NCBI GenBank assembly: GCA_002686465.1 | Contig: NZCP01000054.1 | Location: forward strand, 1 to 17,254 | Reading direction: 5' to 3' | Length of the DNA stretch: 17,254 nt | From: Candidatus Woesebacteria bacterium | GTDB taxonomy: Bacteria; Patescibacteriota; Microgenomatia; UBA8517; UBA10165 | Shown here: piece by piece, positions 5,538 to 12,519 of the stretch | How the letters are laid out: every line of letters begins with the position of its first letter | Numbering within the stretch: the first letter of the stretch is position 1 | The notes under the pieces: generated by a model | What the model was told of the DNA's origin: nothing | The model's input: the letters and a program-made list of their open reading frames with translations, nothing else | Databases searched by the model: none | Position numbers and translations under genes: made by a program

Positions 5538-8402
5538 GTGGTAGCAAGAGACTTCCCATCTGATTTTTTTCAAGGCTCTTCGCCCGTTGCCGCAGTTCTT
5601 GACGGGGCTGGATTTATTGGTGCACATGTTTGCAAAGCACTTCTCGATAAATCTTTAAGGGTTATCTGTATTGACAAACGACAAAGCGACAACGTTAGTA
5701 ACCTTCTTGATGATGAGAATTTTTTTCTTCTAGAACAAGATGTTGGTGGAACCCTCCTTGACGAAATCAAGCGGGTTGATTATATCCTGCACCTTGCAGG
5801 GGTTGAAGCGCACCTAAACAACGAAGATGTTTCAACAGAAACGCTAGAAGCCAACTCGACAGGTGTTAAAATCTTACTAGAGCAAGCAGTTAAACATGAG
5901 GCCCGATTTTTGTTGGCGTCTGTAATTGGTAAATCGCAAGCGAAAGAAAATCGGTTCTCACACTCCGAGGCAAAAATGTTTGCTGAAGCGCTTGTTGGGG
6001 AATATGGAGGGAAAAGAAATGTCGATGCGCGGATTGTACGCCTTGGTGATGTCTACGGCCCTCGAATGATTCTCTCTTCAAAAAACCCTTTGGCCCAACT
6101 TATAAAAGAAACATTGTATAACCAACCACTGGAAATTTCCCAAAAAGGGGAAGCTACCCTTTATCCGATTTATATTAATGATGTTGTTGATGGTATTTTG
6201 AAAAGTCTTTTTTCAACAGGGACGAGGGGTGCAACAATAGACCTTTGCGGTCCCAAGACGGATCTGTCTACTATAGTCCAAACCTTGAAGGATATACGGC
6301 CAGGTATTGAAACCGATCTAGCGCTTACAGAATCAGATAAAGGTATTAATGAGGAAACTTTGTTTGCGGAACAAAGTTTAATTTCTTGGAAACCCAGCGT
6401 TGGTCTCAAAGAGGGGATTGGTAAAACCCTTGACTGGTTTGGCGAGAATCAAGAAAAAATTCCCAACAGTCACAAAAAAGAAAAGAAGGAGAAAAAGGTG
6501 GGTTTTTGGACTCAAGGAAAACCAGTGGTCGAAAAACCCAATAAGGAAGAGTCTAAGGGTAATGGAATACGGCTGGGGGTTGTCCTACTGATCTTTGGAT
6601 TGTTTTTTTGGTTTTTTGCAGGCCCGTTTGCACAAGTCGGAATAGGACTTACGGAGCTTTATTTTGCAAAGACAGCAATTTTGAAAGGGGACGGTGATCG
6701 CGCTCAACAATGGGCTCATGACGCATCCTTTTGGTTTGTGGGTGGAGAGCGAGGGTTTGCTCGTTGGGGACACATACCTGGACTTGGTAAGGAGTCGGTC
6801 CGTCTAGCCCATACAGCCGGTCTACTTAAGCAGATGTCTGGCGTAGGTGAGACGGCAGCCCGCGTCTTTTTACAAGGGGAAGTTTTGGCCGATGGAATAA
6901 TGGGGAAAGAGTCGTTTTCCATTGCGCCATTGGCGACCAACCTTTCTTTAGAGCTAAAAAGTTTAGAACGACAACTAGCTTTTCTTGAGGCAGAAAACGG
7001 AAAACTAGACATTTCCCTTCCATTTTTTGGAGAGCTCACCTCGAGCCTCAGTTTGGACATTGGCCTCTTGCGGCGGGCAACGACTACAATAGCAGACATT
7101 CTTCCTGGTCTTGAGGGTATTTTAGGAGGGGAGGAAAAGAAAACCTACCTTGTTCTCTTTCAGAATAATACAGAACTGCGTCCCACAGGAGGTTTTATTG
7201 GATCCTTTGCTCTTATAACTTTTGAAAAAGGGCGTTTGATAAACACAGAAGTTCAAGATGTTTATTCAGCTGATGGCCAACTAAAAGGGCATGTCGAGCC
7301 GCCTCTTCCAATTAAGGATTATCTTGGCGAGGCAAATTGGTTTTTGCGTGACTCTAATTGGAATCCTGATTTTCCAACTTCTGCAAAACGCGCAGCTTGG
7401 TTTATAGACAAAGAGTTGGGGCAGGACGTAGATGGAGTAATCGCCGTAGACCTTGAATTTGCTAAGGCAGTCGTGCGGGAAGTTGGAGAACTTGATTTGT
7501 CTGACTTTGGAGAGGTGGTTACTGCTGACAATCTTTACGAAAAAGCACAGCTGCACGCCGAGGAGGATTTTTTCCCAGGATCGAGAGCTAAAAAGGACTT
7601 TTTGACTGCTCTAACACAAGCCCTACTTGCGCGATTTACCAACCCTGAAGCAGGTAATTTCCTTGCTATTGCCAAAGCAACCGTCCTTTCTCTTGAGAGT
7701 CGTCATGCAGCTTTATGGGTAAAAGATCAAGATGTTAGTCTTGCTTTAAGACGCGCTGGTTGGGATGGGGCGCAAGGAGCAGTTGTATGTCGAGAGGGAC
7801 AGTCAGACGATCCATGTTTTGCAGACTATTTACAAGTGGTTGAAGCAAACTTAGGGGTTAATAAAAGCAATCATTTTTTAAAGCGCACATATTCGATGGA
7901 AGTCTCTCTAGGTGAAAAGGAAATTGCCCACAGTTTGACAATATCCTACATAAACAATTCCAAGTCTGGTGTTTGGCCGGGCGGCGACTATAAGAATTAC
8001 CTACGTCTTTTTGCACCAGAGGGAAGTATAAATGCCAAAGCCGCCTTAGTTGATCCAAAAGATGGCAAAAGAAAGAAGTTGGTGATTGAGGAGACGAGAG
8101 AACAAAAAAAGGTTGCTTTTGGCATGTTGGCAAACGTACCGGCAGGGGAGTCTCGCCACCTTATTATTTCTTGGGATATACCTATTACCAATTTATCCCC
8201 AAGGGGAGAACTAGTATTTTTGTGGCAGAAGCAAATGGGGACAGGGGAGGACCCAGCTGTAATAAGACTAAATTTACCTACGTCTGATTACCAAATGACT
8301 ACTTCTGTGCCTCCATCGTTGACTGACGGGGGTGTTGTTGAGTATAATACGAACCTGTCGCAAGATTTCTTGACGAATCTAATATGGCAACTCAAATATT
8401 AA
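5538..8402 (+). CDS. Extended-SDR (epimerase-like) domain fused to a transmembrane DUF4012 domain
   Basis: This is a 954-residue, two-part protein. Residues about 16-305 form an NAD-dependent epimerase/dehydratase-like Rossmann domain, with AGFIG at 24-28, acidic D46 after strand 2, HLAG at 85-88, RLGDVYGPRM at 168-177 and a PIYINDVVDG block. The first Gly of the GxxGxxG loop is Asp (D22), and the catalytic YxxxK is HxxxK (H142, K146). A Lys-rich linker (about 312-341) leads to one membrane helix (about 346-366). The remainder is DUF4012, with QNNTELRPTGGFIGSF at 542-557. The likely topology puts the SDR domain in the cytoplasm and DUF4012 outside. DUF4012 has no established function. The GTG at 5538 is the only start: TAA lies in frame at 5517. 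It overlaps bL25 by 19 nt. Confidence 0.85.
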   Translation: MVARDFPSDFFQGSSPVAAVLDGAGFIGAHVCKALLDKSLRVICIDKRQSDNVSNLLDDENFFLLEQDVGGTLLDEIKRVDYILHLAGVEAHLNNEDVSTETLEANSTGVKILLEQAVKHEARFLLASVIGKSQAKENRFSHSEAKMFAEALVGEYGGKRNVDARIVRLGDVYGPRMILSSKNPLAQLIKETLYNQPLEISQKGEATLYPIYINDVVDGILKSLFSTGTRGATIDLCGPKTDLSTIVQTLKDIRPGIETDLALTESDKGINEETLFAEQSLISWKPSVGLKEGIGKTLDWFGENQEKIPNSHKKEKKEKKVGFWTQGKPVVEKPNKEESKGNGIRLGVVLLIFGLFFWFFAGPFAQVGIGLTELYFAKTAILKGDGDRAQQWAHDASFWFVGGERGFARWGHIPGLGKESVRLAHTAGLLKQMSGVGETAARVFLQGEVLADGIMGKESFSIAPLATNLSLELKSLERQLAFLEAENGKLDISLPFFGELTSSLSLDIGLLRRATTTIADILPGLEGILGGEEKKTYLVLFQNNTELRPTGGFIGSFALITFEKGRLINTEVQDVYSADGQLKGHVEPPLPIKDYLGEANWFLRDSNWNPDFPTSAKRAAWFIDKELGQDVDGVIAVDLEFAKAVVREVGELDLSDFGEVVTADNLYEKAQLHAEEDFFPGSRAKKDFLTALTQALLARFTNPEAGNFLAIAKATVLSLESRHAALWVKDQDVSLALRRAGWDGAQGAVVCREGQSDDPCFADYLQVVEANLGVNKSNHFLKRTYSMEVSLGEKEIAHSLTISYINNSKSGVWPGGDYKNYLRLFAPEGSINAKAALVDPKDGKRKKLVIEETREQKKVAFGMLANVPAGESRHLIISWDIPITNLSPRGELVFLWQKQMGTGEDPAVIRLNLPTSDYQMTTSVPPSLTDGGVVEYNTNLSQDFLTNLIWQLKY

Positions 8403-9172
8403 GTGCAGAAAAGAGAGAGGTCTCCGGGCGAAAAGTTAAAAAACTTCGCCGAGACGGTATTTTACCAGCCAACATCTATGGTAAGAAGATTGAATCTCTT
8501 TCTGTCCAGGTTCCTATAGGCGACTTCCGAAAAGTCTTCAAAGAAGTGGGGGAGACAGGGTTGGTAGAGTTGAAAGTGGCAGGGAAAGCATATCCGGTCT
8601 TGGTTCACAACGTACAACTTGATCCAACTACTGATGAATTCCTCCATGCCGACTTTCTCCATGTAAACCTCAAAGAAAAAGTAACAGCAACAGTTCCTGT
8701 TGAATTTACGGGGGAGGCACCGGCCGAGAAAACTGGAGAAGGCGTTGTTGTTCACCAGTTGAGTGAGGTGGAAGTAGAAGCACTACCTACAGATTTGCCT
8801 GAAAAGATAGTTGTAGATATCTCAAGCCTTGAAAAGGTTGATGATGCTATAAAAGTCTCAGAGTTTTCTGTTGATAGAAAGAAAGTTGAGATAAAAGAGG
8901 AAGACACCGAAAGAATAGTTGTTAGTGTTGCACCACCTGCTAAAGAGGAAGAAGTTGCGCCACCTTCTGTCGAAGAGGGCGCTGAAGGCGAAGCCGCAGA
9001 AGGTGAGGAGGCGGCACCTTCAGAGGGTGATGAAGCCCAGCCAAAGGCTGGTGAAGTTAAAGAAGGCGAAGCCAAAGCGGCTGAAGGTGAGGCAAAGCCC
9101 GACGGAGGTAAACCAGAGGGCAAGCAAGAGGCAAAACTGGAAGAAAAACCTCGAGAGCAAAAGAAGGAGTAA
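8384..9172 (+). CDS. rplY: 50S ribosomal protein bL25 (CTC/TL5 type) with long acidic tail
   Basis: This 262-residue protein binds 5S rRNA in the large subunit. Residues 1-95 carry the bL25 N-domain (AEKREVSGRKVKKLRRDG, then LPANIYGK, and LDPTTDEFLHADFLHV). Residues about 96-182 form the C-terminal beta domain of the longer CTC/TL5 form (EVEVEALPTDLPEKIVVDIS). Residues about 183-262 are low-complexity Glu, Ala, Lys, Gly and Pro with GEA-type repeats, probably disordered. The ATG at 8384 lies inside the end of the upstream gene (19-nt overlap) and no separate promoter is visible, so translation may be coupled. The stop lies 1 nt from that of the convergent valS gene. Confidence 0.93.
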   Translation: MATQILSAEKREVSGRKVKKLRRDGILPANIYGKKIESLSVQVPIGDFRKVFKEVGETGLVELKVAGKAYPVLVHNVQLDPTTDEFLHADFLHVNLKEKVTATVPVEFTGEAPAEKTGEGVVVHQLSEVEVEALPTDLPEKIVVDISSLEKVDDAIKVSEFSVDRKKVEIKEEDTERIVVSVAPPAKEEEVAPPSVEEGAEGEAAEGEEAAPSEGDEAQPKAGEVKEGEAKAAEGEAKPDGGKPEGKQEAKLEEKPREQKKE

Positions 9173-9173
9173 A

Positions 9174-11360
9174 TTATCCCTTCGGCCATTCGGCAGTAAT
9201 CAGCGCCTTTTCCTTAAGCAATCCAGAGTTTCCAGTTTGGTCACCAATTTCTTTTCTGGTGATTTGCCACAAGGCTTCAGTCACAAAGGGCATAAAGGGG
9301 TGTAGAATCTTTAGGCTTCTCGCGAGTAAGTCTACTAACAGACCTCTGGTATACTCTCCCTTCTCTGAGTCCTCATCCACAAACTTCTTGCTCCATTCTA
9401 TGGTGCTGTCTGCAAAATCGTGCCAGATATACTGATAAACAATCTCGCCCGCCTCATTCAGTTTGTAGCCATCTAGCTTCTTTGTTATTTCTCCTATTTT
9501 TTTAGTGCTTTCTGCAAAACGACTATAAACATCGTCTTTAAATAGATCTTTCCCTGTTGTATGTTTCGGCATCTCGGGACCAAAAAACTCCAGTTTTTTT
9601 CCTTCGGTTTTGTCTAGAACGTACCGCGTGATATTCCAGACCTTGTTAGAAAAGTTTCTTTGACCTCTGATATTGTCCTCGGAAAGAGAGATATCGTTTT
9701 CAACGAGTGCTCCCCAGATAATGCCCATGCGCAAGGCATCCGCGCCGTACTTTTCCGACATGTCTAAAGGGTTAATAACATTGCCTTTAGATTTGGAAAT
9801 TTTTTGACCTTCTTTATCGCGGACTAATCCATGGATTAGAACTTCTCGGAATGGGACCTCGCCGGTTGTATAAATGCCCAACATCATCATTCTCAAAACC
9901 CAGCGGGGAAGAATATCAAATCCAGTATTCATAACCGAGGTTGGATAGAAACGTTCAAAGTCACCATCCTTTGTTGTCTGAAGAGGCGCATATGGCCATT
10001 GGCCAGACGAAAACCAGGTGTCAAAAGTGTCTTGGTCTTGGACAAGTTCTTTGTGTCCACATTTACACTTGGATGGGGGATCGCCATCAGTTATAGTCCA
10101 TTCGTGACAATCTTCACATTGCCACGCTGGGATTCTCATTCCCCAAACAATTTGGCGGCTAATGTTCCAGTCATACAAAATATCCAGCCAGTGAAGAAAC
10201 ATTTTCTCAAAGCGTTTGGCAGGAAATTTAGTCTTGCCGGTTTTTACTGCGCCTCTAACCTTTTCTACAAGCGGCTTAACCTTTACAAACCATTGCTCAG
10301 ACGGCATTGGCTCAATCGGGGTTTTACACCTGTAACAAAGGGCCGCGACGTGCTTATAGTTTTTATCGATCTTTTCTATTAAGCCTTTTTTCTCTAGATC
10401 AACAACAACGGCCTCTCGTGCTTTCTTTGTCCTCATCCCAGAGTATTTTCCTCCAGCCTCTGTAATCTCGCCGTCGCTGTTTATAGCTTTAACTATCGGG
10501 AGATCGTGTTTTTGAGCTACTTCAAAATCATTAAAGTCATGCGCTGGCGTGATTTTGACTACTCCTGTTCCAAATTCTGGGTCAACATAACTATCTCCAA
10601 TTATTTCCATCTCAACATCTGTTAGGGGATTGAGAACTTTCGTGCCAATTAGATCTTTTTTCTTTTTATCCTTCGGATTAACAGCCAAGTGAGTGTCTAC
10701 GAAGATCGGCTCAGGGCGAGTGGTAGCAACAGTGACGTGTCCGCTACCGTCTGCCTTAGGGTATTTAATATAGTAAAGGGGAGTCGTTTTTTCGACTCTA
10801 TCGACCTCGAGTTCTGAAAATCCTGTTCCGCAATGAGTGCAATAATTGATTAAACGCTCACCACGATAAACAAGACCGTCGTCATGTAGCTTTTTAAAGG
10901 TTTTGTAGACGATTTTGACTATATCTGGATCAAGAGTGAATTTATTTCTTGTCCAATCACAAGAGGATCCGAGTGCTCGGAGTTGGCCCTCCATTTTCTC
11001 CTTGTTCTCTTGAACGTAATCCCAGATCATTTTATAGAGCGTTTCTCGATCGTAATCAAACCGACTTTTGCCTTTTTCCTGGAGTTTTTTCTCAAAAACA
11101 TATTGGGTTTCTATTCCTGCGTGATCTGCTCCTGGCAACCAGAGAGTTGGTTCACCTTTCATTCTGTGGTAGCGAGTTAGAATATCCTCAATAGCAATAA
11201 ATCGTGCGTGTCCTATATGAAGATCATCGTTCGCATTAGGAGGAGGCATGATGATAATAAAGGGGTCTTTTTTGCTGGTTTTTGGCTTAAAGTACCCACC
11301 CTTTTCCCAAAAAGAGTAAATTTTAGCCTCATGAGCTTTGTGGTCGTATCGTTTATCCAT
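9174..11360 (-). CDS. valS: Valine--tRNA ligase, short form
   Basis: This 728-residue class I synthetase charges tRNA-Val. HIGH is at 48-51 (PPPNANDDLHIGHA) and KISKS at 520-524. WLPGADHAGIETQ and CDWTRNKFTLDPD mark it as ValRS rather than IleRS or LeuRS. An inserted editing domain is present (TTRPEP, then ITPAHDFNDFEVAQKH), as are Cys pairs typical of zinc sites (CYRC, and CEDC with CKCGH). Two oddities stand out. The editing motif normally reads TTRPET, and here residue 218 is Pro. The protein also ends soon after the anticodon-binding helices, without the C-terminal coiled-coil arm of most bacterial ValRS (about 850-950 aa). It has its own promoter and no Shine-Dalgarno sequence. Confidence 0.94.
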   Translation of the reverse strand: MDKRYDHKAHEAKIYSFWEKGGYFKPKTSKKDPFIIIMPPPNANDDLHIGHARFIAIEDILTRYHRMKGEPTLWLPGADHAGIETQYVFEKKLQEKGKSRFDYDRETLYKMIWDYVQENKEKMEGQLRALGSSCDWTRNKFTLDPDIVKIVYKTFKKLHDDGLVYRGERLINYCTHCGTGFSELEVDRVEKTTPLYYIKYPKADGSGHVTVATTRPEPIFVDTHLAVNPKDKKKKDLIGTKVLNPLTDVEMEIIGDSYVDPEFGTGVVKITPAHDFNDFEVAQKHDLPIVKAINSDGEITEAGGKYSGMRTKKAREAVVVDLEKKGLIEKIDKNYKHVAALCYRCKTPIEPMPSEQWFVKVKPLVEKVRGAVKTGKTKFPAKRFEKMFLHWLDILYDWNISRQIVWGMRIPAWQCEDCHEWTITDGDPPSKCKCGHKELVQDQDTFDTWFSSGQWPYAPLQTTKDGDFERFYPTSVMNTGFDILPRWVLRMMMLGIYTTGEVPFREVLIHGLVRDKEGQKISKSKGNVINPLDMSEKYGADALRMGIIWGALVENDISLSEDNIRGQRNFSNKVWNITRYVLDKTEGKKLEFFGPEMPKHTTGKDLFKDDVYSRFAESTKKIGEITKKLDGYKLNEAGEIVYQYIWHDFADSTIEWSKKFVDEDSEKGEYTRGLLVDLLARSLKILHPFMPFVTEALWQITRKEIGDQTGNSGLLKEKALITAEWPKG

Positions 11361-11372
11361 GTTGTGTACAAC
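11361..11372. promoter_or_regulatory. Near-palindrome at the valS start
   Basis: GTTGTGTACAAC is a dyad (GTTGT / ACAAC around a 2-nt centre) abutting the valS ATG on the leader side, within the short predicted 5' leader. It could be an operator or a small leader stem. A 12-nt dyad of this kind can occur by chance. Confidence 0.25.
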
Positions 11373-11389
11373 AAGTTTGTGTCCAGGTC

Positions 11390-11418
11390 ATTATACTTGG
11401 GATAACCAGCCCTGACAA
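11390..11418 (-). promoter_or_regulatory. Promoter of valS
   Basis: On the minus strand TTGTCA (11418-11413), one base from TTGACA, is followed by exactly 17 nt and a perfect TATAAT (11395-11390). Transcription would start near 11383, leaving a leader of about 20-25 nt before the valS ATG at 11360. That is too short for a T-box, and no T-box motif is seen further upstream. Confidence 0.7.
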
Positions 11419-11428
11419 CACAAACAAG

Positions 11429-11509
11429 ATATTATATAAGCGAAGCTTGTACAGCACCTTCGGTGCTATATAGTTGCTATATAATAACTATATAGTTCTT
11501 ATATAATAT
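11429..11509. repeat. Nested palindromic AT-rich element between tsaD and valS
   Basis: This 81-bp block is bounded by a perfect 12-bp inverted repeat, ATATTATATAAG (11429-11440) and CTTATATAATAT (11498-11509). Inside are a 6-bp hairpin AGCACC-TTC-GGTGCT (11453-11467), a 10-bp inverted repeat CTATATAGTT (11466-11475) / AACTATATAG (11486-11495), and the 12-nt palindrome AACTATATAGTT (11486-11497). It sits between the tsaD stop and the valS promoter. It may be a small non-autonomous palindromic element or a 3'-end structure for tsaD; none of its hairpins has a long T-run. Confidence 0.6.
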
Positions 11510-11514
11510 GGTTA

Positions 11515-12519
11515 TTATACTCCTGTAATAGTTAGACTGGGGTTTGCAGTGATTTTTCCCCACTTGATAGGTTTGAAGTTGTATTCTGCAAAAGTTGCTA
11601 TATAACTTGCGTTATCGGTGCACAATCGAGGTGGTGGAACATGGAAACGAATGTCCATGTTCCATTTTCCAATTTCCATTTGGAACTTCTCGGTTAAACG
11701 TTGGTTGGCTGCGACACCGCCAGCAAGAAGTAGAGTAGGTGTTTTATATTTTTTAACTGCTCGCAGAGTCTTTTTGACTAAAACATCAGTTATTGCTTCT
11801 TGTATCTCATGAGCAAACTCATTTACTGGAATTTTCTTTTCTGTTTCTCGCAAAACTGCAGTTTTGAGTCCTGAAAAGCTGAAATCAAAATTATCCTCAT
11901 TAATCATTGGTCTTGGTAATGAAACTTTTGACTTTCCACTTTTAACTTTTAACTTCATCGCCGCTTCGGCGATGGATGGTCCACCTGGATAGGGAAGTCC
12001 TAAAAGTCTTGCCGTCTTGTCAAAGGCTTCTCCTGCTGCATCATCCCTTGTTCCACCAATATACTCAATCTTGTCGTGGTTCTTCATTAGAACTAGGTCT
12101 GTGTGGCCTCCTGATACAACAAGGGCTACTGCAGGGAACTTTGGTGGTTTGTTATCTAACCAGTTTGCATATAAATGAGCAACCAGATGATTTACTGGGA
12201 CAATTGGTTTGTTCCACACATAACTTAGTGTTTTTGCAGTTTCCACTCCTACTAGCAGAGATCCAATCAGCCCTGGTCCGGAAGTTACAGCAATAGCATC
12301 TAGACTTTCCGGTTTTGTCTTTGCCTCACTCAACGCTTCTTGGATAACTGGAATAATGCTTTTTACTTGCTCTCTTGCTGCACTCTCCGGGATTATTCCA
12401 CCAGTTTTAATGTGCATATCAGAAGATGATGCAATAACATGCGACAGAATTTTCTTTCCGTCTTTTACAACAGATGCCGCCGTTTCATCACACGACGTCT
12501 CTATACCGAGGATTATCAT
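11515..12519 (-). CDS. tsaD: tRNA threonylcarbamoyladenosine (t6A37) transferase subunit TsaD
   Basis: This 334-residue ASKHA-fold protein works with TsaB, TsaE and threonylcarbamoyl-AMP from TsaC/Sua5 to make t6A37 in ANN-decoding tRNAs. Visible motifs are GIETSCDETA (5-14), metal ligands H111 and H115 in VNHLVAHLYA, VSGGHTDLVL (135-144), SFSGLKTAV, LLAGGVAANQRL (264-275) and third ligand D302 in CTDNASYIA. Length is normal. Where relatives usually have a His after GGxxPExASR, this protein has Gln (AREQV). A Lys/Ser-rich patch (about 189-200) is encoded by a tandem repeat. It overlaps the upstream VanW gene by 1 nt (TAATG), so the two are probably translationally coupled. Confidence 0.95.
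   Translation of the reverse strand: MIILGIETSCDETAASVVKDGKKILSHVIASSSDMHIKTGGIIPESAAREQVKSIIPVIQEALSEAKTKPESLDAIAVTSGPGLIGSLLVGVETAKTLSYVWNKPIVPVNHLVAHLYANWLDNKPPKFPAVALVVSGGHTDLVLMKNHDKIEYIGGTRDDAAGEAFDKTARLLGLPYPGGPSIAEAAMKLKVKSGKSKVSLPRPMINEDNFDFSFSGLKTAVLRETEKKIPVNEFAHEIQEAITDVLVKKTLRAVKKYKTPTLLLAGGVAANQRLTEKFQMEIGKWNMDIRFHVPPPRLCTDNASYIATFAEYNFKPIKWGKITANPSLTITGV
11635..11664. repeat. 11-bp inverted repeat inside tsaD
   Basis: TGGAACATGGA (11635-11645) and TCCATGTTCCA (11654-11664) are perfect inverted copies separated by 8 nt, within tsaD codons for about residues 285-295. Just downstream on the + strand (11660-11683) is a run of degenerate TTCCA/ATTTCC repeats. This looks like repeat-derived sequence absorbed into the reading frame. 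Confidence 0.6.
11923..11974. repeat. Tandem repeat plus perfect hairpin inside tsaD
   Basis: Positions 11923-11955 (+ strand) contain about four to five copies of an ACTTTT-type unit, encoding the Lys/Ser-rich patch KLKVKSGKSKVS of TsaD. Directly next to it CATCGCCG (11956-11963) and CGGCGATG (11967-11974) form a perfect 8-bp stem with a 3-nt loop. The frame is intact. Confidence 0.6.

Noticed and set aside
8752..9189. 145-codon minus-strand open frame
   Set aside because: Ser/Ala/Pro-rich antisense of the repetitive bL25 tail; no independent signal.
11453..11467. Intrinsic terminator for tsaD
   Set aside because: The AGCACC/GGTGCT stem is not followed by a T-run on the minus strand; treated as part of the nested palindromic element.
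11361..11514. T-box riboswitch upstream of valS
   Set aside because: The promoter at 11390-11418 leaves a leader of only about 25 nt, and no T-box sequence or antiterminator pair is visible.
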